Positions 23,933 to 35,771 are shown, counted from the stretch's first letter. The stretch is DNA of 64,000 nucleotides from Litsea cubeba (GCA_012931725.1 CM022949.1:5583660-5647659), one strand, 5' to 3'. The notes: a model not told the origin generated them from the sequence alone. Made by a program: numbers and translations.

Positions 23933-25392
23933 GTCATACACATTGCCTTTCTTTGACAGCTATACTTGGACTTCAATAGGAAAGCAACAAGTTCATCCGC
24001 GAGCAAAGTCCAATTCTGATGTTATTTAGATGTTCTTGCTTCTGATTCCTTAAGCAAATGTCTCTTCTTCTTCTTTTTTCTTTTTCTTTTTTTTAATGAT
24101 ATTAAGCAAATGTCTCTTCATGTGAACATCATGCCAAAAAAAAAAGTAAATGAGATGAAGACGGAATGCCAATTAAGATTAGTAATATGGTGATGAACTG
24201 ATCAAGGTACAATATTTCTATTACCAGAATTAGGAATCAGATTTAGAAAGTCACATGCATCTAGTGGTTTTCTGCACAATGCCTGAGGGGATCAACGCAC
24301 AACATGCATGTAAACTACTTGTGCCTTCATGTAGCTTAACTATACTTTATGGAGTCTTACATTGCAATGCAGGGATAGGGTATAGGTTAAGGAAGCCTCA
24401 GAGGACTGCTTAGGGAGGTCTAGGTCAAGGATTATGAGGAGACTGAAAATTGGAATCATGTTGAAGAAAACATTGTGCTTCTAAATGATTCTCTATTCTG
24501 TGCAGGTGACAAATGATATGTTTAGTGTGATTAGTGCTTTGATATTAACAGTTTGTATTAGAATTTGGTGCATCATGTGAGATTTCACAAATAAAATCAT
24601 ATTGCTATGTACAGGAGATTTATTGTTGTGTGCAACTGAAGATCTACCATAAAGAGGAAGTTGTGGTAAAAGCAGAGAAATTTGGAACATCAATAGCATG
24701 TCATCTTTTTCAGCGTTATCCATACCAGTTTTGAGCATAGCTCCATACTGTAAGGCAAGATGACGAAAGGTAGGAATTGGCAGTTTTACCACGAGAAATG
24801 TCACAAAAAATTGTCTTCATCCCCAACTCCTTCAAGGACAAACTAGTCCAGTTAGACTTGAAACTAATTTCCCAATCAATGCAAGCTCATAATAGACGCC
24901 TTTGACCTTGTTGAAGTATTAAACAATAGAAGATTTCTACCTAAACATCTATCAAAAAAAAAAAAAAGACCTTAGCGAATACACATGATGTGAGATGGGA
25001 GGCTGGGGGGGCGGGGGAAAACTGTATGAGAAAGGTGACAATAATTGTAAGCACCTATTACTAGTGACTATTATCATGCTAAAAGTGACATTCAACACCA
25101 GATGAGTTTCACTGGCAGAAACCTTTCCCTGTTTGTCAAATTCAGGACAGAGTGTCTCTTTACTTTTCATCCATGTTTTATTATCCCTTCTTGAATAAAC
25201 AGAGAAGATGGGATGTAACCATCAAGTTGTCAACAAAATCATTTGGGGTTTTCAAATGAATCAACTCAAGTCTCAAGCTTGGGGTTAACCATGCGAGTAG
25301 TGATCAAAGATTGAAGAGATTGTTAAGTGATGGTTTCACCAGCTGGAAGCCAGGTTTAAGAGTTGGCCCAATGACCCCTGCCCTGCCCTAAC
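23933..25392. other. Intergenic, no gene recognised
   Basis: No supported gene. A 16-bp direct repeat, taagcaaatgtctctt, flanks a T-rich run near 24050-24120 and could be a small retroposition scar. Confidence 0.35.
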
Positions 25393-25397
25393 ACATG

Positions 25398-26183
25398 TGT
25401 AGGAGGGTATCCGAGCTGAGGAGGTAACCGCTTGGGAGTCGCACAGCTGGACCCTCTACAGGGGATAGGCGGGGCCCAGGGCCCCGCGCCTATTGTATAC
25501 ACTCGGGCTGTAGCCTTTGGCTGTAACCCTCATGCTTTTGTCCCGGGCAGGAGCGTGTCGCGTACCCAGGGGCCTCCCCAGGTTTCGATCACCAGACCTC
25601 TCCCTTAAGAGATAATCCGGGTGAAACCCAGTACCACTTGGCTCAAGTGGTACTGGGTTTCACCCGGATTATCTCTTAAGGGAGAGGTCTGGTGATCGAA
25701 ACCTGCGGAGGCCCCTGGGTACGCGACACGCTCCTGCCCGGGACAAAAGCATGAGGGTTACAGCCAAAGGCTACAGCCCGAGTGTATACAATAGGCGCGG
25801 GGCCCTGGGCCCCGCCTATCCCCTGTAGAGGGTCCAGCTGTGCGACTCCCAAGCGGTTACCTCCTCAGCTCGGATACCCTCCTACAAAAAGGCCGGCCTT
25901 TTTGTAGGAGGGTATCCGAGCTGAGGAGGTAACCGTAGCTCAAGTGGTACTGGGTTTCACCCGGATTATCTCTTAAGGGAGAGGTCTGGTGATCGAAACC
26001 TGGGGAGGCCCCTGGGTACGCGACACGCTCCTGCCCGGGACAAAAGCATGAGGGTTACAGCCAAAGGCTACAGCCCGAGTGTATACAATAGGCGCGGGGC
26101 CCTGGGCCCCGCCTATCCCCTGTAGAGGGTCCAGCTGTGCGACTCCCAAGCGGTTACCTCCTCAGCTCGGATACCCTCCTACA
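25398..26183. mobile_element. Palindromic (foldback) element made of three 246-bp tRNA-like units
   Basis: The 786-bp block has termini TGTAGG...CCTACA and a 5-bp direct repeat acatg on both sides (25393-25397, 26184-26188). It contains a unit in reverse (25398-25640), the same unit forward (25641-25886), a 16-bp palindrome aaaaggccggcctttt (25887-25902), a 33-bp reversed tail (25903-25935), and a second forward unit (25938-26183). Copies are nearly identical. The unit head, gctcaagtggtactggg, resembles pol III box A and ggtgatcgaaacc resembles box B, suggesting a tRNA-derived SINE. The GC-rich unit stands out from AT-rich surroundings. A foldback artefact of assembly is the main alternative. 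Confidence 0.8.
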
Positions 26184-26188
26184 ACATG

Positions 26189-26580
26189 AATGCACACGAG
26201 TCTGGGTATCAAACATTTGCACATCTATATATATAAACCATCCTATTATTCAAACTTTTGGGTTTCAGAAAAGGCTAAAGCCAGAAGACAAAAGGCATCA
26301 ACACAGATGACAACCTTCTATATCAACTCCCAAATGAACGTGCATAGTTATTATTATACATCATCAAATTGCAAGTGATCTAACATCTCCTAAACCAAAT
26401 AAATACACATCTAAATAAAGCAACAAACTCAAAATACAGTTATCCCATAACCAAATAAACTAGAGAGAAGTACCCCATCACTTTACATAAATCTGCGGTA
26501 AAATGAACCAGGTGTTTGTGAAAATGCCAAAACCAGAAAACTAAAAATGTGAACATAGATAGAAAGATAGTTAGTTACAT
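26189..26580. other. Likely 3' UTR/downstream region of the microprotein gene
   Basis: No ORF of note. It lies 3' of the minus-strand microprotein stop codon and probably includes its 3' UTR. Confidence 0.4.
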
Positions 26581-26594
26581 TGTTGTTGTTTTTG

Positions 26595-26852
26595 TTAATG
26601 CGCTTTCCTTCGCTGGGGTTGTTGTTTTTCTGTGGCTAACCTGTAGATCCAGTAGACCTGAGAAAAGGTGAATACAGAAGAAATCAAGGCGAGGCGAGGG
26701 AAGGGTGTTTGTTGAAATGCCTGTGAGAAATAAATAGGAATCGAAGAGGGAGGACTCACCAAGGCGAGGACGTGTGCAGCGATGAGGACGACAACGAAGA
26801 AAGGAACGGCGTCGAGAATCCAAGCGCGAGGTATTGGCAGCTCCTTCGCCAT
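26595..26852 (-). CDS. 51-residue single-pass membrane microprotein, two exons
   Basis: On the minus strand exon 1 is 26852-26760 and exon 2 is 26657-26595, separated by a 102-nt intron (gtgagt...ttctcag, phase 0). The product begins MAKELPIPRAWILDAVPFF, continues through a strongly hydrophobic stretch (about residues 13-33, VVVLIAAHVLAL then VYWIY) and ends in a basic tail, QPQRRKAH. Coding through the intron would give an unrelated 85-residue product, so the spliced form is preferred because the hydrophobic helix then continues smoothly into VYWIYRLATEK. This looks like a small conserved plant membrane protein, probably in the endomembrane system, but I cannot name its function. Confidence 0.75.
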   Translation of the reverse strand: MAKELPIPRAWILDAVPFFVVVLIAAHVLALVSPPSSIPIYFSQAFQQTPFPRLALISSVFTFSQVYWIYRLATEKQQPQRRKAH

Positions 26853-26899
26853 CGAATGAGCCTCAGAGAAAGAAACCCCAGATCTATGGCTTGCTCAAG

Positions 26900-28541
26900 C
26901 AAATACATAGACAGACGGACCTTTACAATCCATGTAGGGCTTGAGCCGGATATAAGCCTTTGTTTCTAAATTCGGTTTAGGACTCTAGCACTGGATGTGG
27001 CTCAGCCCTATCCAATTCTATCCTACTATTTCGTTCAAATAGGGAGATATTGTTTCATCTTATCAATATTTGTCAACGGTATGAAATCTTGTCTTTTATT
27101 TTTCTTTTTTTATTTCAAAGAAACAACAACCCTACAAATAGAATTAAGAGTGTGTTAAATTCAGCTTTTTAAATGCTTTGTGCATTTTTATTGGCTTTTA
27201 AAGAGCTCAAATGTTTCAAAAAGTTGTTTTGGTAGGGTTTTTTTTTTTTTTAAAAAAAAGACTTACTTTTTAAGAAATGATTTCAAAATTAGCTTTTAAG
27301 AAATTAAATATCGACAAACTTTGCTTTAAAAAAAAAACAAATATTTACTTTTGTAGGAAGTAAGCGAAAGTATAAAAGGAAACATCGATTTTATTTCTCC
27401 TTTCTTATCTATTTGTGTGGCTTACCTTTAGAATTCTAATTCTTAGGCCACTCCTGTAATTTCATTAGAGGGGTCCACCTTTTAAATCTTAGCCATTCAG
27501 ATTTGGGTAAAACTCACATGTTAATAATATGCCAAATTATCTTCCAACTAAATCTTTGAATTTTGCATGACTGATCCCATCTAAAGTACATGAATCAAAC
27601 TCTGATGATCGGGTCAAAAACTAAATTTTATAAATTGATCGTGGCTAAGATTTTAGTAGTGTCGGTGTTCAAAGATTAGAAGAAGTGAGATGATAGCATG
27701 GCCAAAATGAAAGGAAAAAAATCATTTACGGCCTACTTCTTCCGAAGAATCTCAAACTTTTCAAAAGTTGTCCAGCGAGGTGGAATTCCTAAATCCTCTC
27801 GTTAAATAGAGCACTTCGAATTCCAACAAAAACAAAAGAGATTGGAATTCTAAGGATTTCAAAAGGTCATTTGAAAATTTTTTAGGTCACTGAAATCGGG
27901 AACTCTAGTAAAAGAAACATGACATTTCAAATGCCAAGGGTCACGGCGTCACATCATGTCCAAAAATCCCTAACATCGCAAATTCGAGAAATAACACTCG
28001 CGAGCTAAGGATTTAGTGTCCATATATGTGGCTAACATTATTCGCGAGCTTTAGGTTTTCATCTGCTATATATTTAATTCCATTCACCAATATCCTTCGA
28101 GCATTCATTAAGATTCTCTATCATGTTAAATTGATTTATCATTTCTATAAACTCCAATAATATCCTCATTTTGAATGTACTCTCCCTACAATTAGTATAA
28201 AATTAACTAATACAACATAGCCTCACCTCGAGATTTTCAAGGGACATGACTATCATGTCGAGGTCACCTCTCGCTCACTTTTCTCACCTTTAGAGTATGA
28301 ATCGAACATTAACATAATTAAGTGATGATGTTAATAATCAACTTGTGAAGTTAAAAAGAGACTCGCGAGTTCCATAGTTAAAGTTTTCTCAAATAGGATA
28401 CATACAAGTACATTGGGTTTGACTAATAATTCTGAAGCCGAACCAACGAATTCTACGAATGTAGGAGTTGAACCATTCTATTGTGAGCTTGCTCAATAAT
28501 GAAGGAATTCACTGTGGCCCCTTTTTAGTACAATCTGTAGA
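26900..28541. other. Intergenic, no gene recognised
   Basis: AT-rich DNA. Its first few hundred bases probably hold the promoter of the minus-strand microprotein gene. No clear TE termini. Confidence 0.4.
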
Positions 28542-28549
28542 GATTCTGC

Positions 28550-29564
28550 CATGGTTTAAAATCTCGGTATCGGTCGCGGTATCGGCCGGGCCGAAAAACC
28601 GATACGTCGCGGATATCGTCGCGGATATCGGTCCGTCGCGGTCGTCGCGGTGTGAATTTTTTTTTTTAATCCAAAAAAATATTCAAAAAATCCAGAATAT
28701 TAGAAAATGTTGGAAAACAATATTTTTTTCCATTAGTAACAATAATAAATCAAAATCTCGGTCACCTTAAGTTATGAGTCCTGTTTGTATCGCTGTTCGC
28801 TTTATTCTCCAGTATTTTATATAATGTAACCATTATCGATGCTCATGATCAATAAGATGAAATATCATAAATCTGACATAATGCAACCACAATTTTTGGC
28901 AAAAACTCATACTTTTTTGTTCCAAAAGTATAGATCTATTTTAAACTAATACATTATCAATGCATTTGAACACTAATGTGAAAAAATGTAATTGATTTCA
29001 AGAAAAGCCCCAAATTTTGGAAATAAAAAAATTTAGATCTACACTTTAAAATACTAGATCTAGGGGAAAATAAGTGAGTAACATCGAATCTAACTCAATA
29101 TAAAGCCTTTTGGTTCATGAATTAGCATATTACACAATCTTTTACTAATATATCATTCCAAACATAATTAAATAGGTTTAATATCATATCTAGTAGTTTA
29201 TGATAATAATAGACATCCAAGCACAAAAAAAAAAGAAAGACAATTAGCAAAAGAGTCCTAGCTATCATGGTCAAGTAGATCATTTTGTTTTTTTGAATTT
29301 TGATTGTCATTTATCTAAAACATGCGCTTCGTAGAGGGGGTCCGGGGGAAAAAAAAAAAAGATCGGCCGATATTTTCAAAATATCGGCCGAGATATCGCC
29401 ACGGCCGATATTTTGAAAATATCGGCCGATATATGGCGATATTTTGGCGATATTTTGAAAATATCGCCGCGACCGATATCTCGCTGAGATATCGGTGCGG
29501 TACCAACCTGTACCGGTACGTATCGGCCGGTACGTACCGGTACCGGCCGATATTTTCAACCATG
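28550..29564. mobile_element. Non-autonomous hAT-like element (1015 bp)
   Basis: Terminal inverted repeats are catggtttaaaatctcgg on the left and catggttgaaaatatcgg on the right (read on -). A perfect 8-bp TSD, gattctgc, lies at 28542-28549 and 29565-29572. Both ends are packed with tatcggccg/cggccgata and ttttgaaaatatcg motifs that form nested hairpins, most densely at 29360-29560. The apparent ORFs there are translations of these repeats. The centre is AT-rich and non-coding. Confidence 0.92.
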
Positions 29565-29572
29565 GATTCTGC

Positions 29573-31680
29573 TAAAAAAAAAAACACCCCATTTCAATTT
29601 TTTTAAAAAAATTGTGCTCTTTTTCACTCCCTATTTGTAACTCTATTGTTATTACAGTCTATGAATGATTTAGCTACAAAGTTTAGGATATTTTCCCTCC
29701 ATGTTTCTCGCTTTAGAATATGAATTTAAAATAAACCTTAAGTACTACTCACATTATCCAGCATAAATTAGTGAGTTCGAGAGTTGAAATAAAAATAACA
29801 AGCTACAAAATACCGATCAGTCTTAATGTCGCAATAGATAAAGTGAAAGGTAATTTGGTTCCAAAAAAAATGAAGTCTACGGTATAAGATGCTTTTAGAC
29901 ATTACATATAATTTAGGATGCTTTTCTAGGTATAGAGATGTTAAAATCCCTATAATTTTTTTATAAAAATATTTGTTAATAAGATAGCAATAGCAGTTAT
30001 AAATGGGTGGGGCCTTCGCTACACTGAATATGAAATATGCAATTAATGTCAGGGTTTCTTTGAGAAAATATGTATCATATCTATGATTCACGTGTTTTCT
30101 TATACATGTGTTCACAAAATAGAAGGATTCCAATAATTGAAAATAGTAATAGAAAACTAATCTAAGACCCCACGAGTTCATTTTATTCTGAAAGTTTTTT
30201 TTTTTATTTCCTTTTTTCTTCTTTCTTTCTTTCTTTCTTTTTTTTTTTTTTGGCCAGTGGCCAAGGAATAATAAGTTAACTTCTCCACAGATGTAGTCCT
30301 ATAATTCCCCAGAAGATGTTTTTTAACTTGGTGGAATTGTCTTTAGATTTACTCATTATGTTTTTATTTTTTATATTTTTCTTCGTTTTATGTATACTAA
30401 CTATTTTTTTTTGTAAGAAATCAATCTAATGATATGTCAGCATGAATTGAAACTAAATTTCTCCCGAGGATCTTTCATGGATATTACACAAATGTTTCGT
30501 TAGTCTTTAAGTTTTAGGCATTTAATAACAATAAACATCTATTTTTAATTCTTTTGCATGTGTCTCTCTTTTTTATTTTTTCCTTTTTCTCTACCTTCTT
30601 CTTCTCTTTTCTTAAATACATAAAGAATACCATTTCTTTTAGTTCTGGCAACTTCTCTTCCACATTAAACTTGCATTATTTTTTATTTTTTGCATAAAGT
30701 TTAAGGTAAACTTTGAATTGGTTTCACCTTAAATTCTTAATTACTTTTCATTTTCTAAGTTTTAAATCTTGTCCCCTATCAATGCTAATATAACTAAATT
30801 TTATTCCTTTTTTGACGCAGCTAGTCATCCTAATTGATGTTGTGTTTTCAAAAGGAAACTATACTAAATTGCACTCTATTTTCTTAATTAACAGTTAAAA
30901 AAGAAATTAAGAGGTCAAAACCTAAATTGAGGCAATCATAATCCTTAGCTTTATTATATAATAATTGATCAATCAAGAACGGCCTCTTACCTCGGTGGTA
31001 AGAGGTGTTAGTTTTTACCTGATTTCTTATAACTTGAACCTTGGACATGCCACATTCTCTTATTCGAGGGCTAACTCCCCTCGCCCGAAGGCTCCCTCAC
31101 CTCACCCAAGGTCTCTTTCCCTCACCCAAGGGCTAGAATCCCAACCCCCTAAGTCGGGTACCAAAAAATAATAATAATTAATCAATCTAACAGTGAATCC
31201 AGCTCCAGTTTTACTAAAATTTGACATAGAGTTAATACTCAGAATAGCAATTCATATTTAAAACATATTAAAGAAGTGATCTTTGACTTTTCCAAAGTCG
31301 GCATGAGAGGATCCATTCAATTGAAACTACAAGTTGTATCCACGACAAACTCATTAAGTTAGCTACCAAAATGTATGTTGTAACATTATTCATTGGATTA
31401 TTGCGACGAGTGATTATGTCTTTCCTCTTGTAAATTTAAAATCAAAAGATGGGAAATGTAAACCTAGCCTTTGGTCTCCATGTTTAACTGCTTCAAAAAA
31501 ATTACTATGTATTGAGTTCATATGTATTTAAATGGAAAGAAATGGGCCCTATTCACATAATGAGCAGGATTTGTGTTTCTTTGCTGAAGAGAAAGAACAC
31601 TTTTACCAAATCTCACATGACAAACGACACCAAATGTGCAATGCATGGGAGAAAATAATCCCCATCATTATTCTTATATG
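29573..31680. other. Intergenic, no gene recognised
   Basis: Very AT-rich, with homopolymer and (CTTT)n stretches near 30190-30250. A weak tRNA-like stretch (acctcggtggtaagaggtg, about 30990) could be a SINE head but lacks a convincing box B. Confidence 0.4.
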
Positions 31681-31758
31681 AATGACAAATATCATGTAAT
31701 AGTTTTATATCTTAAATTGGATTTTGAGAAATTTATAAAAACGGTTTGAAAAATATAA
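31681..31758. repeat. Left half of a tandem repeat split by the MULE
   Basis: The sequence aatgacaaatatcatgtaat...gaaaaatataa recurs at 43148-43225 just beyond the MULE's right end, with one or two changes. Removing the MULE and one TSD leaves two adjacent copies of a roughly 115-bp unit, so the MULE landed in the first copy. Confidence 0.8.
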
Positions 31759-31989
31759 GAGGATTTTACCAAAAAAAACACATTATATGTCTAGTGGGCT
31801 AAAAGGGTACGTAATATTAACCTCCATTGCACCATATCAGTCATTTTTCACGAGATGGTGTTTTTTTTTTAGCACTTTCAACTAGCGTCCCTAGCGACCC
31901 TATTTTTATAGCGTTAAGGGTCGCTAGGGACCCTGGGCTGTATAGAAAGTACAACGAAAAAGGGTTTTTTTGTCCCTCTTTCGTTGTCA
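31759..31989. repeat. Left TIR of the MULE
   Basis: 231 bp, clearly homologous in inverted orientation to 42878-43103 with scattered substitutions and small indels. It includes a perfect 15-bp stem, gtccctagcgaccct (31887-31901) with its complement at 31917-31931. Confidence 0.93.
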
Positions 31990-32822
31990 ACGGGACATAT
32001 CATCTCCCAAGTCGACTGCACCCGTCTCCTCTGTTAATTTCCTTCCTCTCCAGGTCATTCCCACCATTGAAGACCATTAAAGACACATGCTTTTGTTTGG
32101 TGGAGAACATTAAAGTTCATATGATACTCTGATTGGGGCCTAGCAATGGAAAGGTGAAGTTTGTACTTTGCCCTAAAATATGATTTTCTACTTTTGATAA
32201 ACCCTTTTCATGTGACCATTTTTGCATGCATCTCATCGTCTTCTTCCCCCACAGCATTCCCATAAAAAAAATGACAGATAGAGAATTAAAATCTAAGTTT
32301 TGCTTGATCCTTTTCCTTTCCAATATAAATGCTTTTGTCATGATAAGAAGAAGATATGTTGTATTTTTATCACTGCCAAGATAGAGATTGTGTGCAAACA
32401 TATTTGATAGAGTTTTTTAAGTTTTTATTTTTCACTAACATTGATGTGAGAATAATATGAACCAAAAGAAATGTCAGCATACATTGGAATTTTGGGTTTA
32501 AGAGAAACTCGTAGATAACGTAGAGAAAATGATTTGAAATGAGTTATGTGATTAGAAAGAGAAAGACATAGAGAATCATATATGATAAAAATATTTTTCC
32601 TTTGATTACCACTTGGGTTTGTTGTAAAATCAGCAAGATTAATCGAATCATTGTTATAAGAAATAATTGTACCACTGCCAATAAATTGCCCTACTTACCA
32701 GTCAACTTCCAAATGGACTTGTAGTATTGAACAAATATTCCTCTTTTTATTGGATATGTTCATTGAAGCATGTTTGTTTTTAATGATTTAACGTACTAAT
32801 ATTAAATGTTTTAATGTTGCAG
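31990..32822 (+). other. 5' region of the MULE transposase gene
   Basis: AT-rich DNA between the left TIR and the first recognisable transposase exon. It should hold the 5' UTR and first intron or exon of the transposase; the true start codon was not identified. In MULEs the TIR normally supplies the promoter. Confidence 0.45.
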
Positions 32823-33586
32823 TATTACTTCGGATGTGGATGTCCTAACAATATTACATTATGATGGTGATTTTCAATATGATCTCAAATGTCCTCAATA
32901 TATTGGCGGAAGACAGAAGATGAGGCATCTCCGGAAAACCATAACATATAGTGAGCTTCTGAACGTTGCACTCGAAGCATCAAACTAGGAAGCAAGTGTA
33001 GAAGCCTTGTGTATAAAGCACCTTCTTCACAACGGAAGTTTTTTTTCATTGATAGACATTGATGATGACAACGATGTAAAGGGAATGTTCAGAGCTTCGG
33101 GGACTGATCCAAGAAACAATATATTGTTGTTTGTTGCAAAGAGGGAACGGGACGCATATGCTACCAAAGAAACCCCCAAAGAAACCACACAAACAAGGTT
33201 CGTACATAGTGACATTTATTTCTAATCCACAAGTGTATTTATATAAATCCAAAGTTAATGGATCCATGTATTTATTATGCAGGAAACATAAGAGGCAAAA
33301 AAGTCAACATCAATGGGAAGCCTTGATCAATGAAACTAGATTAATCAAAGACAAAGTGTTGGTGAACGGGGCACAGACGAAAGAATTTCCCACTGTCAAC
33401 TTGAATGAGGATTGCGATTTCAATTTTCCATCAGCGCCGAATGGTATGATAGCAAAGGAGGAACCAATTATTTTTGCTTGGGACAATGATGCAAGTATGG
33501 CTCGTTCTGAGGATGTTCATTGCTCTGCGGGTATACATTCCATTTCAAGACACATGGAAGAACATAGTTCAAACAAGGAGCAATAA
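32823..33586 (+). pseudogene. N-terminal exons of the MULE transposase, with stops
   Basis: After a ttgcag acceptor, an open stretch reads LTILHYDGDF and TITYSELLNVAL, typical of the N-terminal region of plant MuDRA-like transposases. It is cut by an in-frame TAG at 32986-32988, then continues to a donor at 33197. A short intron (33198-33282) joins in frame to 33283 onward. This runs to a TAA at 33584-33586, in the same frame as the transposase core. A 72-nt GT-AG intron at 33531-33602 would remove the TAA and keep the frame, so only the TAG is a firm break. Confidence 0.65.
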
Positions 33587-33664
33587 TCTCATGGTCCGGA
33601 AGAGTGGATTACCAGCGGGTTGAACGGTGCAACCACCAAGATAGACTTCACAACAGTGGACACA

Positions 33665-35410
33665 ATGGTTCCCGAAGCAGTCTTAACCGAAGAGGGAGTT
33701 GATTCAGCAAGGGATATGTGGTTGGGTCGCGAGTTTAATGATCGTGAAGCATTCAGAAGATGCATTGCCAAGTTTGCAATTTACAGTAACTTCACGTTGG
33801 AGCACGTGCGCACCAACATGAGGCAAGTAACTGCGCGCTGTAAAGATGCAAACTGTCCTTGGAGAATACATGCGTCCATGGTTGAGTCAGGACCACATTT
33901 CAAGGTGCGGAAGTATATAGCAATTCATTCTTGCTCGAAGCCTATGATGGGGACATCTCATCCACAGGCATCTGCTAGGCTTATAGCAGATTTCATTGAA
34001 GATAAGGTACGGTGCAATAATGATATAAGACCAAAAGAGATAATCAGTGAATATCAAATGGAGTTTGGTACTCGAATCAGCTACAGGAAGGCACACATGG
34101 CTAAGGAAGTCGCTTTGCGCAAGGTTCGAGGGTCGTACGAAGAGTCGTTTCAGATTCTTCCACTGTATTGTAATGAGCTTAAAAGGACAAACCCAGGCAC
34201 AGTGACCAACATTGACATCACATCTGATGATCGTTTCAGACGTTTCTTCTGGGCCTTTGGCCCATGCATTCGAGCTTTTCAAAACTCTCTGCGACCTTTG
34301 ATAGCAGTAGATGGGTCACATCTTCGTGGCAAATATCCTGGAGTTCTACTAGTAGCTGTGACGCATGATGCAAACCATCAGCTATTTCCAATTGCTTTCG
34401 CCTTTGCCGAATCAGAGCGTCGTGACAGCTGGGAGTGGTTCCTTGCAAACTTGTATATGTCATTGGGTGAACCGAATAACCTCACCATTATTTCGGACCG
34501 TCAGAAGGGCCTAATCCCCGCACTTCAAGCCATAATTCCTAGTGCACACCACTGTTTTTGTTGTCATCATATAGCTGAAAATATTAAGGCAGCCTTTAAT
34601 GATGTTGGTATTTTGAGGACATTTTGGAAAGCTGCGCGGGCTTATAGACCTTACGAGCACGATGTGTATATGAATGACATACTGTCGGTTGATCAGCGTG
34701 CTTATAATTACATCAACACAATCGGGCGTCAGAATTGGGCGACGGCGTTTGCACATGGACGCCGTTATGACATGCTAACTAGCAACGCCGCGGAGTGCAC
34801 AAATAGCCTTCTTAAGGACACGAGGGTTCTACCAATTACAAAGCAAGTTGAAGAAATACGTGCAAAACTTATGGAATTTTTTGAAAGACGGCATGTGCAA
34901 ACGCAGAAGATTACGTCACTTCTTACTCCTTATGCAGAGAAGTACTTGTGTAGCGAAATGGAAGAGTCTCGCAGACTGCACGTTCGTGTCGCAGGTTTGG
35001 TAGAGTTTCAGGTGCAATCAGCTAAGTACGTTGATGTCGTCAATCTTGAGAGCAGATCATGCTCATGCCGCAGATGGGAAGTAATGGGAATCCCATGTTC
35101 ACATGCTATGGCTGCAATGAAAGTTCGAAATCTCAATCCATATGATTACTGTGAACAATGGTACCACACATCCATGTATCAGATGACCTACAACGAGGTT
35201 TTACATGCCACCCGTGATAGAAAGCAGTGGGAATCGTGCTCTTGCGAACGCGTTCTTCCCCCATTAGCAAGTAAGCAGCCGGGCCGACCAAAGAAGAATA
35301 GGGTCCGGGTGGAAGATAGCAACCGCGTCAGAAGGGTTGTAACCTGCTCTAACTGTAAACAGAGGGGACACAATAGGGGGACCTGTCGTAATCCACCCAC
35401 TGTTCAGTAG
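33665..35410 (+). CDS. MuDRA-type MULE transposase core
   Basis: The frame is open from about 33587 to TAG 35410; the first in-frame ATG is 33665 (581 residues). In order: a MuDR-type DNA-binding/WRKY-GCM1-like zinc region (RCKDANCPWRI ... IHSC); the MULE DDE core with AVDGSH (Asp near 34310), ISDRQKG (Asp near 34496) and NAAECTN (Glu near 34793); a SWIM zinc finger CSCRRWEVMGIPCSHA near 35059; and a CCHC knuckle CSNCKQRGHNRGTC near 35344. All catalytic and zinc residues are present. It would bind the TIRs in the nucleus and cut and paste the element. It converges on the PMD-Ulp1 gene, whose stop is about 1.1 kb away. Whether the full-length N-terminus is made depends on the stops upstream. 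Confidence 0.95.
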   Translation: MVPEAVLTEEGVDSARDMWLGREFNDREAFRRCIAKFAIYSNFTLEHVRTNMRQVTARCKDANCPWRIHASMVESGPHFKVRKYIAIHSCSKPMMGTSHPQASARLIADFIEDKVRCNNDIRPKEIISEYQMEFGTRISYRKAHMAKEVALRKVRGSYEESFQILPLYCNELKRTNPGTVTNIDITSDDRFRRFFWAFGPCIRAFQNSLRPLIAVDGSHLRGKYPGVLLVAVTHDANHQLFPIAFAFAESERRDSWEWFLANLYMSLGEPNNLTIISDRQKGLIPALQAIIPSAHHCFCCHHIAENIKAAFNDVGILRTFWKAARAYRPYEHDVYMNDILSVDQRAYNYINTIGRQNWATAFAHGRRYDMLTSNAAECTNSLLKDTRVLPITKQVEEIRAKLMEFFERRHVQTQKITSLLTPYAEKYLCSEMEESRRLHVRVAGLVEFQVQSAKYVDVVNLESRSCSCRRWEVMGIPCSHAMAAMKVRNLNPYDYCEQWYHTSMYQMTYNEVLHATRDRKQWESCSCERVLPPLASKQPGRPKKNRVRVEDSNRVRRVVTCSNCKQRGHNRGTCRNPPTVQ

Positions 35411-35771
35411 AGGAATCGGTTTTTTATTTTTTGATGTCTTATGTCACATGTAATTTGATGGATCCCATTATCCATATGAAGAAGACAAATTGTATGACAT
35501 GTAATTGACATTTTGTTTCACATGTTCTTTTATGACTTCTTTATGCATACCAATATCAATGTAATCAGAAGAAATGTAATGACATGTCAATGACATTTTG
35601 ATTTTTTTTTTAAGTAATGATCTAAGTAGCTTCTTGCTTGTTGTTAACAACATAATTTCCCTCAGCGTTGGATATCCAATTCATGTTGGAATGGACATTT
35701 TTTTGTCATAAAAGAATTTCTGGTCTGCACTATGTATTATGTAAAGGTTGGTAAGGAATTATAAGTAATAT

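Noticed and set aside
24493..24804. 103-codon minus-strand ORF
   Set aside because: No motif recognised, biased composition, and no neighbouring exons.
26575..26823. Minus-strand 82-codon ORF overlapping the microprotein
   Set aside because: Different frame and reads through the intron, with no coherent domain.
29311..29606. Overlapping ORFs on both strands rich in Arg, Tyr and Ile
   Set aside because: They are translations of the tatcggccg subterminal repeats of the hAT element, not genes.
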